64,000 bases of DNA, taken from the NCBI GenBank assembly GCA_945910005.1, contig CAMDTW010000344.1:129001-193000 (forward strand). Reading direction: 5' to 3'. Within the stretch, counting starts at the first letter, position 1. Every line of letters begins with the position of its first letter. This DNA comes from Isoperla grammatica. Taxonomy: Eukaryota; Arthropoda; Insecta; Plecoptera; Perlodidae. Below are positions 48,201-61,900 of this stretch, in pieces. The translations under genes and the position numbers were made by a program. Below the pieces are notes generated by a model. It saw only the letters and a list, made by a program, of their open reading frames with translations. It searched no databases and had not been told where the DNA came from.

Positions 48201-49740
48201 TTCGTAAGGGTTTCAACCAAAGTTGACAAATCGTTGTTTTAGAGAGTTTCAGGCTCAAATAAGCACAATTTGTCCATTTCGTCACATTTCGATAACTTCT
48301 ATAGAAGTTACACCCTCCGTTGAAAAATAAGAATTATAGGCTGCATTCTTCAAGAGTATAATGAAAATGCATAAATTGAGTTTTTTCGTCGTTTTTGGTT
48401 AAAATATGCATAAAATATAGAAATTGGCTGATTTCAGTCTATCTACCACAAACTTCCAGTTTTAAGAGGAATCTTGCATACGGCCGGGATTCCTAAGGGT
48501 TTCAACTAAAGTTGACAAATCGTTGTTTTAGAGCGTTTCAGGCTCCAATAAGCACAATTTGTCCATTTCGTCACATTTCGATAACTTCTATAGAAGGTAA
48601 ACCCTCCGTTGAAAAATAAGAATTATAGGCTGCATTCTTCAAGAGTATAATGAAAATGCATAAATTGAGTTTTTTTCGTCGTTTTTGGTTAAAATATGCA
48701 TAAAATATAGAAATTGGCTGATTTTAGTCTATCTACCACAAACTTCCAGTTTTAAGAGGAATCTTGCATACGGCTGGGATTCCTAAGGGTTTCAACCAAA
48801 TTGCACAAATCGTTGTTTTAGAGCGTTTCAGGCTCCAATAAGCACAATTTGTCCATTTCGTCACATTTCGATAACTTCTATAGAAGTTACACCCTCCGTC
48901 GAAAAATAAGAATTATAGGTTGCATTCTTCAAGAGTATAATGAAAATGCATAAATTGAGTTTTTTCGTCGTTTTTGGTTAAAATATGCATAAAAAATAGA
49001 AATTGGCTGATTTCAGTCTATCTACCACAAACTTCCAGTTTTAAGAGGAATCTTGCATACGGCCGGGATTCCTAAGGGTTTCAACCAAAGTTGACAAATC
49101 GTTGTTTTAGAGCGTTACAGGCTCCAATAAGCACAATTTGTCCATTTCGTCACATTTCGATAACTTCTATAGAAGTTACACCCTCCGTCGAAAAATAAGA
49201 ATTATAGGTTGCATTCTTCAAGAGTATAATAAAAATGCATAAATTGAGTTTTTTCGTCTATTTTGGTTAAAATATGCATAAAAAATAGAAATTGGCTGAT
49301 TTCAGTCTATCTACCACAAACTTCCAGTTTTAAGAGGAATCTTGCATACGGCCGGGATTCCTAAGGGTTTCAACCAAAGTTGACAAATCGTTGTTTTAGA
49401 GAGTTTCAGGCTCAAATAAGCACAATTTGTCCATTTCGTCACATTTCGATAACTTCTATAGAAGTTACACCCTCCGTTGAAAAATAAGAATTATAGGCTG
49501 CATTCTTCAAGAGTATAATGAAAATGCATAAATTGAGTTTTTTCGTCGTTTTTGGTTAAAATATGCATAAAATATAGAAATTGGCTGATTTCAGTCTATC
49601 TACCACAAACTTCCAGTTTTAAGAGGAATCTTGCATACGGCCGGGATTCCTAAGGGTTTCATTTAAAGTTGACAAATCGTTGTTTTAGAGCGTTTCAGGC
49701 TCCAATAAGCACAATTTGTCCATTTCGTCACGTTTCGATA

Positions 49741-52700
49741 ACTACTTTAGAAGTTACACGAACCGTTGAAAAATAATAATGTTAGGCTGCATTCTTCAAG
49801 AGTATAATGAAAATGCATAAATTGAGTTTTTTCGTCGTTTTTTGTTAAAATATGCATAAAAAATAGAAATTGGCTGATTTCAGTCTATCTACCACAAACT
49901 TCCAGTTTTAAGAGGAATCTTGCATACGGCCGGGTTTCCTAAGGGTTTCAACCAAAGTTGAAAATCGTTGTTTTAGAGCGTTTCAGGCTCCAATAAGCAC
50001 AATTTGTCCATTTCGTCACATTTCGATAACTTCTATAGAAGTTACACCCTCCGTCGAAAAATAAGAATTATAGGTTGCATTCTTCAAGAGTATAATGAAA
50101 ATGCATAAATTGAGTTTTTTTCGTCGTTTTTGGTTAAAATATGCATAAAAAATAGAAATAGGCTGATTTCAGTCTATCTACCACAAACTTCCAGTTTTAA
50201 GAGGAATCTTGCATACGGCCGGGATTCGTAAGGGTTTCAACCAAAGTTGACAAATCGTTGTTTTAGAGAGTTTCAGGCTCAAATAAGCACAATTTGTCCA
50301 TTTCGTCACATTTCGATAACTTCTATAGAAGTTACACCCTCCGTTGAAAAATAAGAATTATAGGCTGCATTCTTCAAGAGTATAATGAAAATGCATAAAT
50401 TGAGTTTTTTCGTCGTTTTTGGTTAAAATATGCATAAAATATAGAAATTGGCTGATTTCAGTCTATCTACCACAAACTTCCAGTTTTAAGAGGAATCTTG
50501 CATACGGCCGGGATTCCTAAGGGTTTCAACTAAAGTTGACAAATCGTTGTTTTAGAGCGTTTCAGGCTCCAATAAGCACAATTTGTCCATTTCGTCACAT
50601 TTCGATAACTTCTATAGAAGGTAAACCCTCCGTTGAAAAATAAGAATTATAGGCTGCATTCTTCAAGAGTATAATGAAAATGCATAAATTGAGTTTTTTC
50701 GTCGTTTTTGGTTAAAATATGCATAAAATATAGAAATTGGCTGATTTTAGTCTATCTACCACAAACTTCCAGTTTTAAGAGGAATCTTGCATACGGCTGG
50801 GATTCCTAAGGGTTTCAACCAAATTGCACAAATCGTTGTTTTAGAGCGTTTCAGGCTCCATTAAGCACAATTTGTCCATTTCGTCACATTTCGATAACTT
50901 CTATAGAAGTTACACCCTCCGTCGAAAAATAAGAATTATAGGTTGCATTCTTCAAGAGTATAATGAAAATGCATAAATTGAGTTTTTTCGTCGTTTTTGG
51001 TTAAAATATGCATAAAAAATAGAAATTGGCTGATTTCAGTCTATCTACCACAAACTTCCAGTTTTAAGAGGAATCTTGCATACGGCCGGGATTCCTAAGG
51101 GTTTCAACCAAAGTTGACAAATCGTTGTTTTAGAGCGTTACAGGCTCCAATAAGCACAATTTGTCCATTTCGTCACATTTCGATAACTTCTATAGAAGTT
51201 ACACCCTCCGTCGAAAAATAAGAATTATAGGTTGCATTCTTCAAGAGTATAATGAAAATGCATAAATTGAGTTTTTTCGTCGTTTTTGGTTAAAATATGC
51301 ATAAAAAATAGAAATTGGCTGATTTCAGTCTATCTACCACAAACTTCCAGTTTTAAGAGGAATCTTGCATACGGCCGGGATTCCTAAGGGTTTCAACCAA
51401 AGTTGACAAATCGTTGTTTTAGAGAGTTTCAGGCTCAAATTAGCACAATTTGTCCATTTCGTCACATTTCGATAACTTCTATAGAAGTTACACCCTCCGT
51501 TGAAAAATAAGAATTATAGGCTGCATTCTTCAAGAGTATAATGAAAATGCATAAATTGAGTTTTTTTGTCGTTTTTGGTTAAAATATGCATAAAATATAG
51601 AAATTGGCTGATTTCAGTCTATCTACCACAAACTTCCAGTTTTAAGAGGAATCTTGCATACGGCCGGGATTCCTAAGGGTTTCATTTAAAGTTGACAAAT
51701 CGTTGTTTTAGAGCGTTTCAGGCTCCAATAAGCACAATTTGTCCATTTCGTCACGTTTCGATAACTACTTTAGAAGTTACACCAACCGTTGAAAAATAAT
51801 AATGTTAGTGTGCATTCTGAAAGAGTATTATGAAAATGCATAAATTGAGTTTTTTCGTCGTTTTTGGTTAAAATATGCATAAAAAATAGAAATTGGCTGA
51901 TTTCAGTCTATCTACCACAAACTTCCAGTTTTAAGAGGAATCTTGCATACGGCCGGGATTCCTAAGGGTTTCAACCAAAGTTGACAAATCGTTGTTTTAG
52001 AGCGTTTCAGGCTCCAATAAGCACAATTTGTCCATTTCGTCACATTTCGATAACTTCTATAGAAGGTAAACCCTCCGTTGAAAAATAAGAATTATAGGCT
52101 GCATTCTTCAAGAGTATAATGAAAATGCATAAATTGAGTTTTTTCGTCGTTTTTGGTTAAAATATGCATAAAATATAGAAATTGGCTGATTTTAGTCTAT
52201 CTACCACAAACTTCCAGTTTTAAGAGGAATCTTGCATACGGCTGGGATTCCTAAGGGTTTCAACCAAATTGCACAAATCGTTGTTTTAGAGCGTTTCAGG
52301 CTCCAATAAGCACAATTTGTCCATTTCGTCACATTTCGATAACTTCTATAGAAGTTACACCCTCCGTCGAAAAATAAGAATTATAGGTTGCATTATTCAA
52401 GAGTATAATGAAAATGCATAAATTGAGTTTTTTCGTCGTTTTTGGTTAAAATATGCATAAAAAATAGAAATTGGCTGATTTCAGTCTATCTACCACAAAC
52501 TTCCAGTTTTAAGAGGAATCTTGCATACGGCCGGGATTCCTAAGGGTTTCAACCAAAGTTGACAAATCGTTGTTTTAGAGCGTTACAGGCTCCAATAAGC
52601 ACAATTTGTCCATTTCGTCACATTTCGATAACTTCTATAGAAGTTACACCCTCCGTCGAAAAATAAGAATTATAGGTTGCATTCTTCAAGAGTATAATGA

Positions 52701-55700
52701 AAATGCATAAATTGAGTTTTTTCGTCGTTTTTGGTTAAAATATGCATAAAAAATAGAAATTGGCTGATTTCAGTCTATCTACCACAAACTTCCAGTTTTA
52801 AGAGGAATCTTGCATACGGCCGGGATTCCTAAGGGTTTCAACCAAAGTTGACAAATCGTTGTTTTAGAGAGTTTCAGGCTCAAATAAGCACAATTTGTCC
52901 ATTTCGTCACATTTCGATAACTTCTATAGAAGTTACACCCTCCGTTGAAAAATAAGAATTAGAGGCTGCATTCTTCAAGAGTATAATGAAAATGCATAAA
53001 TTGAGTTTTTTCGTCGTTTTTGGTTAAAATATGCATAAAATATAGAAATTGGCTGATTTCAGTCTATCTACCACAAACTTCCAGTTTTAAGAGGAATCTT
53101 GCATACGGCCGGGATTCCTAAGGGTTTCATTTAAAGTTGACAAATCGTTGTTTTAGAGCGTTTCAGGCTCCAATAAGCACAATTTGTCCATTTCGTCACG
53201 TTTCGATAACTACTTTAGAAGTTACACCAACCGTTGAAAAATAATAATGTTAGTGTGCATTCTGAAAGAGTATCATGAAAATGCATAAATTGAGTTTTTT
53301 CGTCGTTTTTGGTTAAAATATGCATAAAAAATAGAAATTGGCTGATTTCAGTCTATCTTCCACAAACTTCCAGTTTTAAGAGGAATCTTGCATACGGCCG
53401 GGATTCCCAAGGGTTTCAACCAAAGTTGACAAATCGTTGTTTTAGAGCGTTTCAGGCTCCAATAAGCACAATTTGTCCATTTCGTCACATTTCGATAACT
53501 TCTATAGAAGGTAAACCCTCCGTTGAAAAATAAGAATTATAGGCTGCATTCTTCAAGAGTATAATGAAAATGCATAAATTGAGTTTTTTCGTCGTTTTTG
53601 GTTAAAATATGCATAAAATATAGAAATTGGCTGATTTTAGTCTATCTACCACAAACTTCCAGTTTTAAGAGGAATCTTGCATACGGCTGGGATTCCTAAG
53701 GGTTTCAACCAAATTGCACAAATCGTTGTTTTAGAGCGTTTCAGGCTCCAATAAGCACAATTTGTCCATTTCGTCACATTTCGATAACTTCTATAGAAGT
53801 TACACCCTCCGTCGAAAAATAAGAATTATAGGTTGCATTCTTCAAGAGTATAATGAAAATGCATAAATTGAGTTTTTTCGTCGTTTTTGGTTAAAATATG
53901 CATAAAAAATAGAAATTGGCTGATTTCAGTCTATCTACCACAAACTTCCAGTTTTAAGAGGAATCTTGCATACGGCCGGGATTCCTAAGGGTTTCAACCA
54001 AAGTTGACAAATCGTTGTTTTAGAGCGTTTCAGGCTCCAATAAGCACAATTTGTCCATTTCGTCACATTTCGATAACTTCTATAGAAGTTACACCCTCCG
54101 TCGAAAAATAAGAATTATAGGTTGCATTCTTCAAGAGTATAATGAAAATGCATAAATTGAGTTTTTTCGTCGTTTTTGGTTAAAATATGCATAAAAAATA
54201 GAAATTGGCTGATTTCAGTCTATCTACCACAAACTTCCAGTTTTAAGAGGAATCTTGCATACGGCCGGGATTCCTAAGGGTTTCATTTAAAGTTGACAAA
54301 TCGTTGTTTTAGAGCGTTTCAGGCTCCAATAAGCACAATTTGTCCATTTCGTCACGTTTCGATAACTACTTTAGAAGTTACACCAACCGTTGAAAAATAA
54401 TAATGTTAGGCTGCATTCTTCAAGAGTATAATGAAAATGCATAAATTGAGTTTTTTCGTCGTTTTTTGTTAAAATATGCATAAAAAATAGAAATTGGCTG
54501 ATTTCAGTCTATCTACCACAAACTTCCAGTTTTAAGAGGAATCTTGCATACGGCCGGGTTTCCTAAGGGTTTCAACCAAAGTTGAAAATCGTTGTTTTAG
54601 AGCGTTTCAGGCTCCAATAAGCACAATTTGTCCATTTCGTCACATTTCGATAACTTCTATAGAAGTTACACCCTCCGTCGAAAAATAAGAATTATAGGTT
54701 GCATTCTTCAAGAGTATAATGAAAATGCATAAATTGAGTTTTTTCGTCGTTTTTGGTTAAAATATGCATAAAAAATAGAAATTGGCTGATTTCAGTCTAT
54801 CTACCACAAACTTCCAGTTTTAAGAGGAATCTTGCATACGGCCGGGATTCGTAAGGGTTTCAACCAAAGTTGACAAATCGTTGTTTTAGAGAGTTTCAGG
54901 CTCAAATAAGCACAATTTGTCCATTTCGTCACATTTCGATAACTTCTATAGAAGTTACACCCTCCGTTGAAAAATAAGAATTATAGGCTGCATTCTTCAA
55001 GAGTATAATGAAAATGCATAAATTGAGTTTTTTCGTCGTTTTTGGTTAAAATATGCATAAAATATAGAAATTGGCTGATTTCAGTCTATCTACCACAAAC
55101 TTCCAGTTTTAAGAGGAATCTTGCATACGGCCGGGATTCCTAAGGGTTTCAACTAAAGTTGACAAATCGTTGTTTTAGAGCGTTTCAGGCTCCAATAAGC
55201 ACAATTTGTCCATTTCGTCACATTTCGATAACTTCTATAGAAGGTAAACCCTCCGTTGAAAAATAAGAATTATAGGCTGCATTCTTCAAGAGTATAATGA
55301 AAATGCATAAATTGAGTTTTTTCGTCGTTTTTGGTTAAAATATGCATAAAATATAGAAATTGGCTGATTTTAGTCTATCTACCACAAACTTCCAGTTTTA
55401 AGAGGAATCTTGCATACGGCTGGGATTCCTAAGGGTTTCAACCAAATTGCACAAATCGTTGTTTTAGAGCGTTTCAGGCTCCATTAAGCACAATTTGTCC
55501 ATTTCGTCACATTTCGATAACTTCTATAGAAGTTACACCCTCCGTCGAAAAATAAGAATTATAGGTTGCATTCTTCAAGAGTATAATGAAAATGCATAAA
55601 TTGAGTTTTTTCGTCGTTTTTGGTTAAAATATGCATAAAAAATAGAAATTGGCTGATTTCAGTCTATCTACCACAAACTTCCAGTTTTAAGAGGAATCTT

Positions 55701-58700
55701 GCATACGGCCGGGATTCCTAAGGGTTTCAACCAAAGTTGACAAATCGTTGTTTTAGAGCGTTACAGGCTCCAATAAGCACAATTTGTCCATTTCGTCACA
55801 TTTCGATAACTTCTATAGAAGTTACACCCTCCGTCGAAAAATAAGAATTATAGGTTGCATTCTTCAAGAGTATAATGAAAATGCATAAATTGAGTTTTTT
55901 CGTCGTTTTTGGTTAAAATATGCATAAAAAATAGAAATTGGCTGATTTCAGTCTATCTACCACAAACTTCCAGTTTTAAGAGGAATCTTGCATACGGCCG
56001 GGATTCCTAAGGGTTTCAACCAAAGTTGACAAATCGTTGTTTTAGAGAGTTTCAGGCTCAAATAAGCACAATTTGTCCATTTCGTCACATTTCGATAACT
56101 TCTATAGAAGTTACACCCTCCGTTGAAAAATAAGAATTATAGGCTGCATTCTTCAAGAGTATAATGAAAATGCATAAATTGAGTTTTTTTGTCGTTTTTG
56201 GTTAAAATATGCATAAAATATAGAAATTGGCTGATTTCAGTCTATCTACCACAAACTTCCAGTTTTAAGAGGAATCTTGCATACGGCCGGGATTCCTAAG
56301 GGTTTCATTTAAAGTTGACAAATCGTTGTTTTAGAGCGTTTCAGGCTCCAATAAGCACAATTTGTCCATTTCGTCACGTTTCGATAACTACTTTAGAAGT
56401 TACACCAACCGTTGAAAAATAATAATGTTAGTGTGCATTCTGAAAGAGTATTATGAAAATGCATAAATTGAGTTTTTTCGTCGTTTTTGGTTAAAATATG
56501 CATAAAAAATAGAAATTGGCTGATTTCAGTCTATCTACCACAAACTTCCAGTTTTAAGAGGAATCTTGCATACGGCCGGGATTCCTAAGGGTTTCAACCA
56601 AAGTTGACAAATCGTTGTTTTAGAGCGTTTCAGGCTCCAATAAGCACAATTTGTCCATTTCGTCACATTTCGATAACTTCTATAGAAGGTAAACCCTCCG
56701 TTGAAAAATAAGAATTATAGGCTGCATTCTTCAAGAGTATAATGAAAATGCATAAATTGAGTTTTTTCGTCGTTTTTGGTTAAAATATGCATAAAATATA
56801 GAAATTGGCTGATTTTAGTCTATCTACCACAAACTTCCAGTTTTAAGAGGAATCTTGCATACGGCTGGGATTCCTAAGGGTTTCAACCAAATTGCACAAA
56901 TCGTTGTTTTAGAGCGTTTCAGGCTCCAATAAGCACAATTTGTCCATTTCGTCACATTTCGATAACTTCTATAGAAGTTACACCCTCCGTCGAAAAATAA
57001 GAATTATAGGTTGCATTCTTCAAGAGTATAATGAAAATGCATAAATTGAGTTTTTTCGTCGTTTTTGGTTAAAATATGCATAAAAAATAGAAATTGGCTG
57101 ATTTCAGTCTATCTACCACAAACTTCCAGTTTTAAGAGGAATCTTGCATACGGCCGGGATTCCTAAGGGTTTCAACCAAAGTTGACAAATCGTTGTTTTA
57201 GAGCGTTACAGGCTCCAATAAGCACAATTTGTCCATTTCGTCACATTTCGATAACTTCTATAGAAGTTACACCCTCCGTCGAAAAATAAGAATTATAGGT
57301 TGCATTCTTCAAGAGTATAATGAAAATGCATAAATTGAGTTTTTTCGTCGTTTTTGGTTAAAATATGCATAAAAAATAGAAATTGGCTGATTTCAGTCTA
57401 TCTACCACAAACTTCCAGTTTTAAGAGGAATCTTGCATACGGCCGGGATTCCTAAGGGTTTCAACCAAAGTTGACAAATCGTTGTTTTAGAGAGTTTCAG
57501 GCTCAAATAAGCACAATTTGTCCATTTCGTCACATTTCGATAACTTCTATAGAAGTTACACCCTCCGTTGAAAAATAAGAATTAGAGGCTGCATTCTTCA
57601 AGAGTATAATGAAAATGCATAAATTGAGTTTTTTCGTCGTTTTTGGTTAAAATATGCATAAAATATAGAAATTGGCTGATTTCAGTCTATCTACCACAAA
57701 CTTCCAGTTTTAAGAGGAATCTTGCATACGGCCGGGATTCCTAAGGGTTTCATTTAAAGTTGACAAATCGTTGTTTTAGAGCGTTTCAGGCTCCAATAAG
57801 CACAATTTGTCCATTTCGTCACGTTTCGATAACTACTTTAGAAGTTACACCAACCGTTGAAAAATAATAATGTTAGTGTGCATTCTGAAAGAGTATCATG
57901 AAAATGCATAAATTGAGTTTTTTCGTCGTTTTTGGTTAAAATATGCATAAAAAATAGAAATTGGCTGATTTCAGTCTATCTTCCACAAACTTCCAGTTTT
58001 AAGAGGAATCTTGCATACGGCCGGGATTCCCAAGGGTTTCAACCAAAGTTGACAAATCGTTGTTTTAGAGCGTTTCAGGCTCCAATAAGCACAATTTGTC
58101 CATTTCGTCACATTTCGATAACTTCTATAGAAGGTAAACCCTCCGTTGAAAAATAAGAATTATAGGCTGCATTCTTCAAGAGTATAATGAAAATGCATAA
58201 ATTGAGTTTTTTCGTCGTTTTTGGTTAAAATATGCATAAAATATAGAAATTGGCTGATTTTAGTCTATCTACCACAAACTTCCAGTTTTAAGAGGAATCT
58301 TGCATACGGCTGGGATTCCTAAGGGTTTCAACCAAATTGCACAAATCGTTGTTTTAGAGCGTTTCAGGCTCCAATAAGCACAATTTGTCCATTTCGTCAC
58401 ATTTCGATAACTTCTATAGAAGTTACACCCTCCGTCGAAAAATAAGAATTATAGGTTGCATTCTTCAAGAGTATAATGAAAATGCATAAATTGAGTTTTT
58501 TCGTCGTTTTTGGTTAAAATATGCATAAAAAATAGAAATTGGCTGATTTCAGTCTATCTACCACAAACTTCCAGTTTTAAGAGGAATCTTGCATACGGCC
58601 GGGATTCCTAAGGGTTTCAACCAAAGTTGACAAATCGTTGTTTTAGAGCGTTTCAGGCTCCAATAAGCACAATTTGTCCATTTCGTCACATTTCGATAAC

Positions 58701-58988
58701 TTCTATAGAAGTTACACCCTCCGTCGAAAAATAAGAATTATAGGTTGCATTCTTCAAGAGTATAATGAAAATGCATAAATTGAGTTTTTTCGTCGTTTTT
58801 GGTTAAAATATGCATAAAAAATAGAAATTGGCTGATTTCAGTCTATCTACCACAAACTTCCAGTTTTAAGAGGAATCTTGCATACGGCCGGGATTCCTAA
58901 GGGTTTCAACCAAAGTTGACAAATCGTTGTTTTAGAGCGTTTCAGGCTCCAATAAGCACAATTTGTCCATTTCGTCACATTTCGATAA
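49741..58988. repeat. Higher-order repeat: two copies of a 16-monomer unit of about 4.62 kb
   Basis: The hybrid junction AATAATAATGTTAGGCTGC occurs at about 49772 and 54396. ATTAGAGGCTGC occurs at 52959 and 57582, and identical frames start at 53309 and 57932, all 4623-4624 bp apart (16 x 289 = 4624). A related 4623-bp offset also links 42.6-43.9 kb to 47.3-48.5 kb. A smaller 5-monomer period (1445 bp) is visible inside, between the diverged monomers. Confidence 0.75.
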
Positions 58989-61900
58989 CTTCTATAGAAG
59001 TTACACCCTCCGTTGAAAAATAAGAATTATAGGCTGCATTCTTCAAGAGTATAATGAAAATGCATAAATTGAGTTTTTTCGTCGTTTTTGGTTAAAATAT
59101 GCATAAAATATAGAAATTGGCTGATTTTAGTCTATCTTCCACAAACTTCCAGTTTTAAGAGGAATCTTGCATACGGCTGGGATTCCTAAGGGTTTCAACC
59201 AAATTGCACAAATCGTTGTTTTAGAGCGTTTCAGGCTCCAATAAGCACAATTTGTCCATTTCGTCACATTTCGATAACTTCTATAGAAGTTACACCCTCC
59301 GTCGAAAAATAAGAATTATAGGTTCAATCTTCAAGAGTATAATGAAAATGCATAAATTGAGTTTTTTCGTCGTTTTTGGTTAAAATATGCATAAAAAATA
59401 GAAATTGGCTTATTTCAGTCTATCTACCACAAACTTCCAGTTTTAAGAGGAATCTTGCATACGGCCGGGATTCCTAAGGGTTTCAACCAAAGTTGACAAA
59501 TCATTGTTTAAGAGCGTTTCAGGCTCCAATAAGCACAATTTGTCCATTTCGTCACATTTCGATAATTTCTATAGAAGTTACACCCTCCGTCGAAAAATAA
59601 GAATTATAGGTTGCATTCTTCAAGAGTATAATAAAAATGCATAACTTGAGTTTTTTCGTCGTTTTTGGTTGAAATATGCCTAAAAAATAGAAATTGGCTG
59701 ATTTCAGTCTATCTACCACAAACTTCCAGTTTTAAGAGGAATCTTGCATACGGCCGGGATTCCTAAGGGTTCAACCAAAGTTGACAAATCGTTGTTTTAG
59801 AGCGTTTCAGGCTCCAATAAGCACAATTTGTCCATTTCGTCACATTTCGATAACTTCTATAGAAGTTACACCCTCCGTTGAAAAATAAGAATTATAGGCT
59901 GCATTCTTCAAGAGTATAATAAAAATGCATAAATTGAGTTTTTTCGTCGTTTTTGGTTGAAATATGCATAAAATATAGAAATTGGCTGATTTTAGTCTAT
60001 CTACCACAAACTTCCAGTTTACAGAGGAATCTTGCATACGGCTGGGATTCCTAAGGGTTTTAACCAAATTGCACAAATCGTTGTTTAAGAGCGTTTCAGG
60101 CTCCAATAAGCACAATTTGTCCATTTCGTCACATTTCGATAACTTCTATAGAAGGTAAACCCTCCGTTGAAAAATAAGAATTATAGGCTGCATTCTTCAA
60201 GAGTATAATGAAAATGCATAAATTGAGTTTTTTCGTCGTTTTTGGTTAAAATATGCATTAAATATAGAAATTGGCTGATTTTAGTCTATCTACCACAAAC
60301 TTCCAGTTTTAAGAGGAATCTTGCATACGGCTGGGATTCCTAAGGGTTTCAACCAAATTGCACAAATCGTTGTTTTAGAGCGTTTCAGGCTCCAATAAGC
60401 ACAATTTGTCCATTTCGTCACATTTCGATAACTTCTATAGAAGTTACACCCTCCGTCGAAAAATAAGAATTATAGGTTGCATTCTTCAAGAGTATAATGA
60501 AAATGCATAAATTGCGTTTTACGTCGTTTTTGGTTAAAATATGCATAAAAAATAGAAATTGGCTGATTTCAGTCTATCTACCACAAACTTCCAGTTTTAA
60601 GAGGAATCTTGCATACGGCCGGGATTCCTAAGGGTTTCAACCAAAGTTGACAAATCGTTGTTTTAGAGCGTTACAGGCTCCAATAAGCACAATTTGTCCA
60701 TTTCGTCACATTTCGATAACTTCTATAGAAGTTACACCCTCCGTCGAAAAATAAGAATTATAGGTTGCATTCTTCAAGAGTATAATGAAAATGCATAAAT
60801 TGAGTTTTTTCGTCGTTTTTGGTTAAAATATGCATAAAAATTGAAATTGGCTGATTTCAGTCTATCTACCACAAACTTCCAGTTTTAAGAGGAATCTTGC
60901 ATACGGCCGGGATTCCTAAGGGTTTCAACCAAAGTTGACAAATCGTTGTTTTAGAGCGTTTCAGGCTCCAATAAGCACAATTTGTCCATTTCGTCACATT
61001 TCGATAACTTCTATAGAAGTTACACCCTCCGTTGAAAAATAAGAATTATAGGCTGCATTCTTCAAGAGTATAATGAAAATGCATAAATTGAGTTTATTCG
61101 TCGTTTTTGGTTAAAATATGCATAAAATATAGAAATTGGCTGATTTTAGTCTATCTACCACAAACTTCCAGTTTTAAGAGGAATCTTGCATACGGCTGGG
61201 ATTCCTAAGGGTTTCAACCAAATTGCACAAATCGTTGTTTTAGAGCGTTTCAGGCTCCAATAAGCACAATTTGTCCATTTCGTCACATTTCGATAACTTC
61301 TATAGAAGTTACACCCTCCGTCGAAAAATAAGAATTATAGGTTGCATTCTTCAAGAGTATAATGAAAATGCATAAATTGAGTTTTTTCGTCGTTTTTTGT
61401 TAAAATATGCATAACAAATAGAAATTGGCTGATTTCAGTCTATCTACCACAAACTTCCAGTTTTAAGAGGAATCTTGCATACGGCCGGGTTTCCTAAGGG
61501 TTTCAACCAAAGTTGAAAATCGTTGTTTTAGAGCGTTTCAGGCTCCAATAAGCACAATTTGTCCATTTCGTCACATTTCGATAACTTCTATAGAAGTTAC
61601 ACCCTCCGTCGAAAAATAAGAATTATAGGTTGAATTCTTCAAGAGTATAATGAAAATGCATAAATTGAGTTTTTTCGTCGTTTTTGGTTAAAATATGCAT
61701 AAAAAATAGAAATTGGCTGATTTCAGTCTATCTACCACAAATTTCCAGTTTTAAGAGGAATCTTGCATACGGCCGGGATTCCTAAGGGTTTCAACCAAAG
61801 TTGACAAATCGTTGTTTTAGAGAGTTTCAGGCTCAAATAAGCACAATTTGTCCATTTTGTCACATTTCGATAACTTCTATAGAAGTTACACCCTCCGTTG

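Noticed and set aside
53309..53533. 74-codon frame duplicated at 57932-58156
   Set aside because: Identical because of the 4.62-kb higher-order repeat, starts at TTG, and is satellite only.
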